A DNA stretch of 57,065 bases from a virus, in the IMG/VR virus record IMGVR_UViG_3300018416_002064, positions 1 through 57,065 of that record; one strand, given 5' to 3'. Below, piece by piece: positions 8,374 to 15,654 of this stretch (the stretch's first letter is position 1; each line of letters opens with the position of its first letter). A model generated the notes under the pieces. The model ran no database searches. It was not told the DNA's origin and saw nothing but the letters and a program-made list of their open reading frames with translations. Both the position numbers and the translations under genes were made by a program.

Positions 8374-9369
8374 TTAAGAATTGTTTTGTCTTGCACGGAT
8401 CATTGCTAGAATGTCTTGTGCTTTATCACTTGATGGTTCAGAACTTTCTGCTGGGGCCGCTGAAGGAGTTTCTACTGCTGGTGCAGTTTCTACTACTGGT
8501 TCTGCGACTGGGGCAGGTGTCTCAACTGCGGGTGCTGGTGCACTTGAAGTTGATTCATCTACTTTAGCAGTCTCGGGTGCATCGATACCGAAAGGACGAT
8601 AGTATGCTCCAAACTTGTCAGTGTCATATGGACGACCATCTACTGATGCCTCGAACATTTCTTTAATGACTCTGAGTTCTGCTTCTGAAGGCTTCTTAGG
8701 TAAGAAGTCTGCTAGATTAAATAGACCGTGTGCTTCGATAGCCGCTTGTTCTACATCTGTTAGTGCAGATTCTTTCCTAGACCATGACGATGTTGAATAA
8801 TCAGCATACTGACCTTTTGTAGTCTTTCTGATATTAAAATCAAGACCACGCATCATATCAGTTGGCAATTCTTCAATCTCAGGATCCATCAATGAACTTT
8901 TGATAGTTTGAAAGATTTGAGGTGAAATAACAAATCTACGAATAGGATTCGCAGGGGTGCTGTCTTCCCCAATTGGATTTTGACGAACAAAACCTTGAAA
9001 GATATATGATCTTTTCTTCCAGTATTTGTTTGCCATTTCTTTAAGAGTTTCGTCTTTGTACCAAGGACGAACTTCTGCTAATACAGGACAATTTTCACCG
9101 AACATTTCTACGCACGGTACTTGTACTGTTACTTGTCTCACATTAGGATCACCTTTCACGCCATTAAACGGTAGTTTAATAACTTGTCTCTCAATCCAAA
9201 AGAACGAATTGTTAGTATCCGCATCGGGTAAGAAACGTAGTGAGCAAGATGCTCCTTCGTCCATTTTCCAATGTGGATAGATCGCTCCATCAGATGTTGG
9301 ATACTTAGATCCAGATGATTTATTTTCTTGTGCCGCGAGACGGGCACGGATGTCTGCTAGACTGGCCAT
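8374..9369 (-). CDS. gp32-type single-stranded DNA-binding protein
   Basis: 331 aa. The N-terminus carries SLADIRARL (3-11), matching the basic LAST-type segment T4 gp32 uses for cooperative binding. An OB-fold-like core follows, with CVEMFGENCP; only two cysteines are obvious there, so the zinc site of T4 gp32 may be altered. The last 70 residues are Ala/Pro/Glu-rich with an acidic character, like the A-domain through which gp32 recruits replication and recombination proteins. Ribosome site AAAGGAG. It is preceded by a 100-nt leader with a UUCG hairpin and its own sigma70-type promoter, and followed by a terminator, all consistent with a highly expressed, possibly autoregulated gene. Confidence 0.9.
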   Translation of the reverse strand: MASLADIRARLAAQENKSSGSKYPTSDGAIYPHWKMDEGASCSLRFLPDADTNNSFFWIERQVIKLPFNGVKGDPNVRQVTVQVPCVEMFGENCPVLAEVRPWYKDETLKEMANKYWKKRSYIFQGFVRQNPIGEDSTPANPIRRFVISPQIFQTIKSSLMDPEIEELPTDMMRGLDFNIRKTTKGQYADYSTSSWSRKESALTDVEQAAIEAHGLFNLADFLPKKPSEAELRVIKEMFEASVDGRPYDTDKFGAYYRPFGIDAPETAKVDESTSSAPAPAVETPAPVAEPVVETAPAVETPSAAPAESSEPSSDKAQDILAMIRARQNNS

Positions 9370-9396
9370 AATGTTTTCTCCTTTAATGTATGCCTA

Positions 9397-9449
9397 AGTT
9401 TAGTTTTATATGTGTTGTCGCAAGACCGAAGTCTCACTAGTTTAGTTTT
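9397..9449 (-). promoter_or_regulatory. gp32 mRNA leader with hairpin and direct repeats
   Basis: The minus-strand leader contains an 11-base direct repeat, AAAACTAAACT (9439-9449 and 9397-9407), flanking a small stem-loop AGAC-TTCG-GTCT (near 9422-9435). T4 gp32 represses its own translation by binding a leader structure plus adjacent unstructured A/U-rich RNA, so this is a plausible operator. Inference only. Confidence 0.45.
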
Positions 9450-9473
9450 GTTAAAAACATGACACATGAATCT

Positions 9474-9501
9474 ATTATACACTAATATCTTCCTATGTCA
9501 A
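9474..9501 (-). promoter_or_regulatory. Sigma70-type promoter for gp32
   Basis: TTGACA (9496-9501) and TATAAT (9474-9479) on the minus strand with a 16-bp spacer. It gives a leader of about 100 nt before the gp32 ATG. The remaining sequence to 9626 holds only a short AT-rich direct repeat (TTATAAAAA near 9526 and 9540). Confidence 0.75.
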
Positions 9502-9626
9502 TAAGTATTTATGCCTGATTTACCCATTTATAAAAAACTTATAAAAAGTGCGATCTCCAAGTTTAGGGACCTGAGTAACAACAATCTCTGTATCATGTGC
9601 TATATATGAAATTTCTGACCCAGAAT

Positions 9627-9634
9627 CATAAATA
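9627..9634 (+). promoter_or_regulatory. Late-promoter-like octamer for the exported-protein operon
   Basis: CATAAATA on the plus strand, 39 nt upstream of the ATG at 9674. A leader with an AAGGGA ribosome site lies between. It indicates that the four-gene plus-strand operon is expressed late. Confidence 0.6.
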
Positions 9635-9673
9635 CTAGTGCGAACTAACTTACGATTAAGGGAATCACATACC

Positions 9674-10999
9674 ATGCATATGAGACAATTGAAAATCGCA
9701 CTAATTTTATTTAGTGTCGGGGTTGCCAGCCCAAATATTTTTGCACAGGCTACTGGAACTTGTACAGCCGGTACTGAGAATTGTACGGCATCAACTACAA
9801 CCAGTACATCAACCAATACCAATACAAACACTAATACGAATACTAATACTTCAACCAGTACTAGTAACAATACCAACACCAACACCAACACTAATACCAA
9901 CACTAATACCAACACCAATACCAATACTAACACCAATAATAACACTAATAACAATACCAATACTAATACTTCAACCAGTACATCAACAAATACCAATAAC
10001 AATACCAATAATAATACGAATACTAATACGAATACTAATACTTCAACCAGTACTAGTAACAATACCAACACCAATAACAATACTAATACCAACAATACCA
10101 CAAGTAACAACACCAATACCAATACGAATGTAAACACCAATACTAATAATACTACAAGTAACAATACCAATACTAATACCAATAACAACACCAATAATAC
10201 AACGGTGAATAGTACTTCCAATAATACGAATACTAACAATAACAATTCTAACATTAACCAGAACGTAAATAGCAACAGCAATTCTACGTCAACCAATACG
10301 AATAATAACAATAATAATACGACCTCAAATAATACTAATACCAATAACAATAACAACACTTCGACTAGTACAAGTGAGTCCAATGTTACGACTAACAACA
10401 AGTCTGAAAACAATAACACCAACACGAACAATAACACCAACATAAACAAAACTGATCAGACTATCAAACAAGAGATCACTACAAAGGCGCCACCTGCTAG
10501 TGCAATTGCACCAAGCATAGGGTCAAGTTATTCACAAGATTTATGTACAACTGGTGTGTCTGGTGCGTTTCAGGGGCAAGTATTTGGTATATCAGGTGGT
10601 AAGTCTGTTAGAGATATGAACTGTGAAAGGATCAAACTATCTAAAACAATATATGATATGGGTATGAAAGTAGCCGCAGTATCATTAATGTGTCAGGATC
10701 CTAGAGTGTTTAGAGCAATGGAGATGGCAGGTACACCTTGTCCATATATGGGTGCTATTGGTCCAGCCGCTTCTGAGCAGTGGGAAGAAAATGAAGGAAG
10801 AAGACCTGACTCAAGTGCAACTACTAAAGACAAGTTTTTAGGTTTATTTACGAACAATGATGAAATAGAAGAAGATAATATTTCTAATGTGACTGCTGAT
10901 CAAGCCGCTTTCATCGAAAAATGTACTAGACCTGACTTTAAAGGAAGACGTAAATCTAGTAGGACTTGTGAGAGAGAATGGTTCGAATTAAACTCTTAA
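9674..10999 (+). CDS. Exported Asn/Thr-repeat protein with conserved C-terminal domain
   Basis: 441 aa from the ATG at 9674 (AAGGGA site upstream; a GTG at 9638 is open but lies 3 nt after the late octamer). Residues 1-25 form a signal peptide (QLKIALILFSVGVASPNIFA). About 220 residues of nearly pure Asn-Thr with some Ser follow, then a non-repetitive C-terminal domain of about 160 residues with at least six cysteines and motifs FGISGGKSVRDMNCERIKLS and MCQDPRVFRAMEMAGTPCPY. The C-terminal pattern resembles, from memory, secreted proteins of other marine T4-like phages of unknown role. The repeat could be an extended linker displaying the Cys domain. The stop overlaps the next start by 22 bp. 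Confidence 0.8.
   Translation: MHMRQLKIALILFSVGVASPNIFAQATGTCTAGTENCTASTTTSTSTNTNTNTNTNTNTSTSTSNNTNTNTNTNTNTNTNTNTNTNTNNNTNNNTNTNTSTSTSTNTNNNTNNNTNTNTNTNTSTSTSNNTNTNNNTNTNNTTSNNTNTNTNVNTNTNNTTSNNTNTNTNNNTNNTTVNSTSNNTNTNNNNSNINQNVNSNSNSTSTNTNNNNNNTTSNNTNTNNNNNTSTSTSESNVTTNNKSENNNTNTNNNTNINKTDQTIKQEITTKAPPASAIAPSIGSSYSQDLCTTGVSGAFQGQVFGISGGKSVRDMNCERIKLSKTIYDMGMKVAAVSLMCQDPRVFRAMEMAGTPCPYMGAIGPAASEQWEENEGRRPDSSATTKDKFLGLFTNNDEIEEDNISNVTADQAAFIEKCTRPDFKGRRKSSRTCEREWFELNS
9790..10450 (+). repeat. Low-complexity AAY-ACN repeat encoding Asn-Thr
   Basis: About 660 bp of imperfect 6-bp units (AAT/AAC followed by ACN) with occasional Ser codons. The plus strand is very poor in G. Third-position variation among units shows the protein repeat is kept while the DNA diverges, arguing against a simple recent microsatellite expansion. 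Confidence 0.9.
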
Positions 11000-13800
11000 T
11001 ATTATTACTATTAACATTACCTAACTTTGCAGTAGCCGGTAACGGCACTGCATGGACAACAGGGACAGGCCAATACCAATACTCCCTAGAAACGAATGCC
11101 GATGGTACCGATACGGTTTACGAAATTAATAATACGTTTGGAGATTTATACAATCTTTATGACAGACAAGCCGCAGGAGAAACAGGTATTAAGGGTTGTT
11201 GGAATTTCAATAATATCAACAGCAGTGGATATTTTCAGGATGACGGTGGATGTCCTGCCAAAGTAGAATTTGGTTTTTCATGGGAGTGGCACAACGACTC
11301 ATTTACTGGTGGTTACATGAGTACTAATGGTTGTTTTATGTTAACTAAAGCAGATGAAGGGCCTAGATATTGTTCAGACTGGACACCAGATCAATTAAAC
11401 ACAACTTCTGGAGGACAATGGGGATGGTACGATGTTCTTTTTCCTTTCTATACTGACATGATCGGTATGAATAATGATAGTGCATTATTATACAAAACAT
11501 TTGATGACTACGTTATATTAGGATGGTACAATTTAATGGAATATAACAGGGCTTCTAATAATAGTTTTGAAGTTTACATATACGATTATAATGACTCTTT
11601 AGCAAAATGCGGAGAAGACCGTTGTACTGATGCTGAAAGAGCAGAAGTTAATATGCCTGACAATTATACATTTGCTTATGGTGAATTAGATATTGTACAA
11701 CATGATGTTTTAATTGGAGAGAAAAAAGATAATTCAAATTATACTCAATATGTATTTTATGATGACGAGACAAATGGGAATGCAACCTGGGACGAGTTTG
11801 ACGGCGGATACTTAGAGGGCGGCGGAGCCATATATTACCATGAAGGCAATAATGGACAATCTTTACTTGACCCTTGTACAAATGATCCATTATCCAGTAC
11901 TGAGTGTTCTGGCTATGAACAAGCATACTTAGATCAACAATGTAATTTAGATGCTCAATATGATTCTCAATGTCCTGGATACATAGAGCCTGAGCCGGAA
12001 GTAGATCAATGTGATATTAATCCTTTAAGTGATCCTTCATGTCCTAACTATCAAACTGCATTAGCAGAATCATCTGGTTCAGAGTATGATTCTTCGACAG
12101 GAAGTTTTTCATCAAATGGATCTACCGGGTACGATGACGAATATAGTGAATTTACTAATGATGGATCTACTGGATATAGTGATGACGGCTCTGACCTGGG
12201 TTTTGTAAGTAATGACGGATCAGACGACGGAGCAATGACCGGTAACGAAACTTTTGAATCTGATTTCAGTGGTGCCGATGATGGCTCATATACTGAACAA
12301 GATATGACAGAAAACATGTTTACAACAACAGGGGTTGAATCAATTGCAGTATCAGGAGAAGAGTCGTTAATAGATTCAGGAGTTGAAATATTTCAGGTTG
12401 ATAATACTAATATAGATGTAATAAACTCTGTCTCTAATGTTGATCCAATTGTAGAAATGAACATGCCTGTTGAAGAATTTCAACAGCAACAAACAGAACA
12501 AGAAATCGCATTAATAGAAACATATGAAGTTGAAACATATGAAGTTGAAACAACAGTATACCAACAAGAAGAAAATACAGTTGATTATGAACTTTATGTA
12601 GCAGGTGCACCCGAAGAAGAAGTTTGGGTAGCAAGTGAAGAAGTTTCTGAAGAACCTATATTTGTAGAGTCGGAAGAAGTGTTTAACGTTTTAGCAGAAG
12701 AAGACGAGGCATTAGCAGAATTAATCAGTGAAGACGTATTAGAAGAATTAGTAGCAGAAGACTCTATTGAAGAACTTACTGAAGTAATAGAAGAAGCCGA
12801 AGAAGTCATCGTTGCTGAAGAACAAGAAGAAATTAAAGAAGAAATTAAAGAAGAAATTGCTAAAGTTGAAAAAGAAGCCTCACAGGCTAAAAGCAGTTCT
12901 TCAACATCATCTAAGAAACCAGCATCTCAATCTGTTGCTATTGCACAGGTTCTTACTGAGGTTTCTGATGATACCCAAACTGCTAACGTTATTGAAAATG
13001 TAATATCTGATGGTAGTGCTGAATCAGTTCAAGTTGATTCAGGATCACAAAGTATTGCAATGCAACAAAACGATGGTAGTTTTAACAGCACTGGTTCCTC
13101 AGGTAGTGAGTCAACCGGTGTTGCAGATGATTCTAGCCAACAACAATTTGAACAGATTACTGGTCAAGTTGATACATCAATCGATGCGGCTAATACATCT
13201 GTAGATGTCGTACAAACTTCTGCGTTCCAAGTTGCTGAACAGCAACAAGAACAATTACAAGAAGAACCATTATTTATAGACTCATTTGACGACGGTAGTG
13301 GTGTTACTCAAGCCGATGCTGATTTTGGAGACAATTTAACTGAAGCATTATCAACGGGTACAGGATTGACTGAGTTTTTAAGTCAACAAACACCAAACTT
13401 TCAACGGTTTGAAGTACAGAATTCTGTCCAAGAACAACGTACTACCCAAGCAGTTGAAAGTCTAGCAGACAAAGTAGGTTCGCAAGTTGCCGCACAAAAC
13501 TTACAAGAGCAATTACAAAGTATTCAGGAAGGCGGACCAACTGAAGATGGCGGATACGCAGACCAAACTGTTGCTGTTGCTTATATAGGTTATACAGCAG
13601 GCTTTAGTGCATATACAGGTGTACAAGTTTATGCTAATAATGAAAATCAATGGTACGACAGCAAACAAATGCCTGACGGTAAGATAGATGATAACAAGAT
13701 GGGATTCTATCGTATGGCCGGGCAAACACAAGACAAGTTGTATAAGATGGTTCTTATGCAATATGGAATAAACCCAGATGAAGACACAGGAGAAAAATAA
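10978..13800 (+). CDS. Large exported protein with nidogen-like region and acidic stalk
   Basis: 940 aa. A signal peptide (LLILLLLTLPNFAVA, about 5-19) precedes a roughly 250-residue beta-rich region with GGYMSTNGCFML, LFPFYTDMIG and YVILGWYNLMEY, arranged like NIDO (nidogen-like) extracellular domains. A Cys-containing linker (PLSSTECSGY, PLSDPSCPNY) follows, then a Ser/Gly/Asp segment, then about 150 Glu-rich residues that look coiled (EEIKEEIKEEIAKVEKE) near 610-640, and finally a Gln-rich and a compact C-terminal part. It overlaps the Asn/Thr protein gene by 22 bp and the next gene by TAATG, so the operon is tightly coupled. Role unknown; adhesin or surface display is plausible. Confidence 0.75.
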   Translation: MVRIKLLILLLLTLPNFAVAGNGTAWTTGTGQYQYSLETNADGTDTVYEINNTFGDLYNLYDRQAAGETGIKGCWNFNNINSSGYFQDDGGCPAKVEFGFSWEWHNDSFTGGYMSTNGCFMLTKADEGPRYCSDWTPDQLNTTSGGQWGWYDVLFPFYTDMIGMNNDSALLYKTFDDYVILGWYNLMEYNRASNNSFEVYIYDYNDSLAKCGEDRCTDAERAEVNMPDNYTFAYGELDIVQHDVLIGEKKDNSNYTQYVFYDDETNGNATWDEFDGGYLEGGGAIYYHEGNNGQSLLDPCTNDPLSSTECSGYEQAYLDQQCNLDAQYDSQCPGYIEPEPEVDQCDINPLSDPSCPNYQTALAESSGSEYDSSTGSFSSNGSTGYDDEYSEFTNDGSTGYSDDGSDLGFVSNDGSDDGAMTGNETFESDFSGADDGSYTEQDMTENMFTTTGVESIAVSGEESLIDSGVEIFQVDNTNIDVINSVSNVDPIVEMNMPVEEFQQQQTEQEIALIETYEVETYEVETTVYQQEENTVDYELYVAGAPEEEVWVASEEVSEEPIFVESEEVFNVLAEEDEALAELISEDVLEELVAEDSIEELTEVIEEAEEVIVAEEQEEIKEEIKEEIAKVEKEASQAKSSSSTSSKKPASQSVAIAQVLTEVSDDTQTANVIENVISDGSAESVQVDSGSQSIAMQQNDGSFNSTGSSGSESTGVADDSSQQQFEQITGQVDTSIDAANTSVDVVQTSAFQVAEQQQEQLQEEPLFIDSFDDGSGVTQADADFGDNLTEALSTGTGLTEFLSQQTPNFQRFEVQNSVQEQRTTQAVESLADKVGSQVAAQNLQEQLQSIQEGGPTEDGGYADQTVAVAYIGYTAGFSAYTGVQVYANNENQWYDSKQMPDGKIDDNKMGFYRMAGQTQDKLYKMVLMQYGINPDEDTGEK

Positions 13801-14207
13801 TGAGTGACAAAGAAAACATCGAAATCGAGGGCGGCGACGGAGTCGTTCAAAATTTAGATTTAGACAAATATACTGATCTACTTCTAAAACTAGACGAGGC
13901 TAATGACAAAATCAGAGAGATGGAAGCATTAACTCAGGACTTAAGAAAAGTTTCCCATGAAGTGAAACCAAAAGAAAAATTCAAATTTAGTCATCTATTT
14001 ATGGACGACAACAAAATCAATGAGAAATCAATCATTGGATTTGCATCGTTCTTTATGATGGTTGCGTTTGGTATCGTAGACTTAGTGACAGGATTAGACG
14101 GCACTGATTTAGTTATATCAGACTTTATCTATACGTCTTTTGTTGTTGTCACATTAGGATCATTTGGTATTGCTGAAGCAGGAAAAGCATTTAGCAGTAA
14201 ACAATAG
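13800..14207 (+). CDS. Small membrane protein with two helices, holin-like
   Basis: 135 aa. An acidic, coiled N-terminal half (LLLKLDEANDKIREMEALTQ) is followed by two membrane segments (about 78-98, IIGFASFFMMVAFGIVDLV, and about 107-127, IYTSFVVVTLGSFGIA). The layout suits a holin or small membrane anchor, but nothing is diagnostic. The start overlaps the previous stop (TAATG) and has GGAG upstream. It is co-expressed late with the two exported proteins, so it may help membrane passage or anchoring. Confidence 0.6.
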   Translation: MSDKENIEIEGGDGVVQNLDLDKYTDLLLKLDEANDKIREMEALTQDLRKVSHEVKPKEKFKFSHLFMDDNKINEKSIIGFASFFMMVAFGIVDLVTGLDGTDLVISDFIYTSFVVVTLGSFGIAEAGKAFSSKQ

Positions 14208-14216
14208 GAGTATAAT

Positions 14217-14648
14217 ATGGCAAGTGTAGAGTATGAAGGCATAAAGATGAGTGGTAGCAAACTGCTATTCATTTTACCCTTATTAGGTACATTAATTGGT
14301 GGTTTATGGGGAGGCTTTGAACTCTACAATAGACTACTTGAAGCAGAAGAAAAACTAGAAGCATTACAACCAGAAACAATCGAACAAGAAATTATTAGAT
14401 TGACTGAACTTACAGAAGTTATCAAAGATAATCTGCAAGGAGAAATCACAGAAGCCGCTCGTTTAGCACGTAGAGTTGAAAGTGAAACTGCCAAAACTCA
14501 ACGTGAAGTACGTGATGATGTCTATGAGATGGAACGTGAGATGCAAGAACGTTTCAAAGAGCAAGACAAAGAAATGCGTGAGATGAGGAAAGACTTAGAA
14601 GAAAGAATTCAAACGATCTTAGAAAATCCTTTGAATGATGTAGAATAA
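14217..14648 (+). CDS. Membrane-anchored coiled-coil protein
   Basis: 143 aa. One membrane segment (about 14-33, KLLFILPLLGTLIGGLWGGF) is followed by a long, highly charged coiled coil to the end (EMEREMQERFKEQDKEMREM). With an N-terminal anchor and a long helix it could span the periplasm like an i-spanin or serve as a scaffold for the exported proteins of the same operon. It is the last gene of the plus-strand operon (AGGAG ribosome site) and converges on the following minus-strand gene with no space between. Confidence 0.6.
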   Translation: MASVEYEGIKMSGSKLLFILPLLGTLIGGLWGGFELYNRLLEAEEKLEALQPETIEQEIIRLTELTEVIKDNLQGEITEAARLARRVESETAKTQREVRDDVYEMEREMQERFKEQDKEMREMRKDLEERIQTILENPLNDVE

Positions 14649-15338
14649 TTAATTAAGTTTTTTATTCTCTGCTGGCCAACTATAAATGTAAGAGCCTGCA
14701 AAGTCTTTTACTAAGCAGAAGATTTGATCTTTATACTCATAAACACGAATATCTGCTTCATATCCGGGGAGGATTCTATCGAATTTCATTTCATAGTCTC
14801 CTCTTCGTTGCCCATAAGTATCAACCATACCAGCAACAGCATTTAGTTCTCGTTGCTCGTTTGGTCCTTGATCTCCTAGATTAGCAAGTACATTGATTTC
14901 ATTAATCGGAGTTGCTGTTAAAGATGAAAAAACTTTTTGACCCATCATACGAATAGCATCGACTAAGTATCCTGGTAAGTTTTCTACAGAATGAAATCTT
15001 GCAGTTACATCACCGTGAGTTCTTAAATCTCGTCTAATTTCTTGTGGTAATGTATTTGGTTCAGAAATACCTTCATCTGCCCCTTCTTCCTCTTCTTCGT
15101 CATCAACAGGAACAAGATCAGTCATTTCATCATCGGTGTATTGATAGATTAAGTCTTTGTTTTGAGCAAGTTGAGCCATGCGATCATCCATGCCTTGTAT
15201 CTGACTTCTATCTACAGTAGATAAAGCATCTTCAGTGTCATCTTTTGATACGACATCTCTGGATTTGATATCCATTGGAGGAATATTTCTTTTTTTCTCT
15301 AGGTCGTTTTCTTCTGTAAAGAACTCTTTAAATCTCAC
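14649..15338 (-). CDS. Putative internal head or virion protein with capsid-targeting N-terminus
   Basis: 229 aa, start GTG at 15338 with AAGGA upstream. It begins MRFKEFFTEENDLEKK, very like the capsid-targeting sequence of T4 internal proteins, where the prohead protease cuts after a Glu two residues past a hydrophobic residue. The middle is acidic (DEEEEEGADEG), and the C-terminal half looks like a compact alpha/beta domain ending FAGSYIYSWPAENKKLN. No enzyme motif recognised. Virion localisation is inferred from the leader and the neighbouring structural genes. Confidence 0.6.
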   Translation of the reverse strand: MRFKEFFTEENDLEKKRNIPPMDIKSRDVVSKDDTEDALSTVDRSQIQGMDDRMAQLAQNKDLIYQYTDDEMTDLVPVDDEEEEEGADEGISEPNTLPQEIRRDLRTHGDVTARFHSVENLPGYLVDAIRMMGQKVFSSLTATPINEINVLANLGDQGPNEQRELNAVAGMVDTYGQRRGDYEMKFDRILPGYEADIRVYEYKDQIFCLVKDFAGSYIYSWPAENKKLN

Positions 15339-15347
15339 AACAAATCC

Positions 15348-15551
15348 TTATTTTGAATGAGGGGGTAGTTTTGCTTCTACAAACCACTCATGTTTTCTTT
15401 TAACCGGATTGTACTTCTTAAGTTTTAACTTAGTATTGCTTACGGTTAAATTTTTTGTTTTGATAGCAGTGTAATGATATGTATGATGATCTCTAGTTTC
15501 ACCTTCGGGTATCAGATAAATCTTTGACTGTTTCTTTTTCTTGTCCGCCAT
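15348..15551 (-). CDS. rpmG: Ribosomal protein bL33 homologue
   Basis: 67 aa. From about residue 10 it aligns along its length with bacterial bL33: KIYLIPEG at the start, YTAIKTKNLTVSNTKLKLKK in the middle (compare YTTTKNKRTKPEKLELKK in E. coli L33) and YNPVKRKHEWFVEAKL near the end (FDPVVRQHVIYKEAKI in E. coli). The Cys pairs of zinc-binding L33 are absent, so it is the zinc-free type. bL33 binds 23S rRNA near the ribosomal E site. A GAGGG site lies upstream of the ATG. Other marine phages are known to carry ribosomal proteins such as bS21; a phage bL33 could be incorporated into host ribosomes. Confidence 0.8.
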   Translation of the reverse strand: MADKKKKQSKIYLIPEGETRDHHTYHYTAIKTKNLTVSNTKLKLKKYNPVKRKHEWFVEAKLPPHSK

Positions 15552-15648
15552 TGAATTTACCCTCTACTGCTTGTTGACTTACTACAAAGGTAAAACCACC
15601 ACAGATCATCGGTAGCATCATCAGTATTCCTATGAAAATTGCTTCCAC
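15499..15648 (-). CDS. Possible 49-aa membrane miniprotein overlapping the bL33 gene
   Basis: A GTG-started frame just after the stop of the 961-aa gene encodes a hydrophobic N-terminus (IFIGILMMLPMICGGFTFVV, residues 4-23) and a short charged tail ending SDTRR. It fills an otherwise empty 100-bp gap and overlaps the bL33 gene by 53 bp. One membrane helix is likely. There is no convincing ribosome site, so it could be spurious. Confidence 0.35.
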   Translation of the reverse strand: MEAIFIGILMMLPMICGGFTFVVSQQAVEGKFNGGQEKETVKDLSDTRR

Positions 15649-15654
15649 TTATCA

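Noticed and set aside
9638-9673. GTG start for the Asn/Thr protein
   Set aside because: It would place charged residues ahead of the signal peptide and lies 3 nt after the late octamer; the ATG at 9674 has AAGGGA upstream.
9714-10133. Plus-strand Pro/Ile/Thr-rich frame inside the repeat
   Set aside because: Frame-shifted reading of the same 6-bp repeat; it lacks a start context and is explained by the repeat.
9520-10449. Minus-strand frame of 309 codons, almost all Leu and Val
   Set aside because: It is the antisense of the Asn/Thr repeat; the Leu/Val pattern follows from the complementary codons and has no membrane-protein architecture or ribosome site.
9790-10450. CRISPR-like or minisatellite array
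   Set aside because: Units are 6-bp codon pairs without spacers, and they encode a continuous signal-peptide protein.
9674-14207. Curli-type operon
   Set aside because: I looked for curlin repeats of the Ser-x5-Gln-x-Gly type and for CsgG-like features and saw none.
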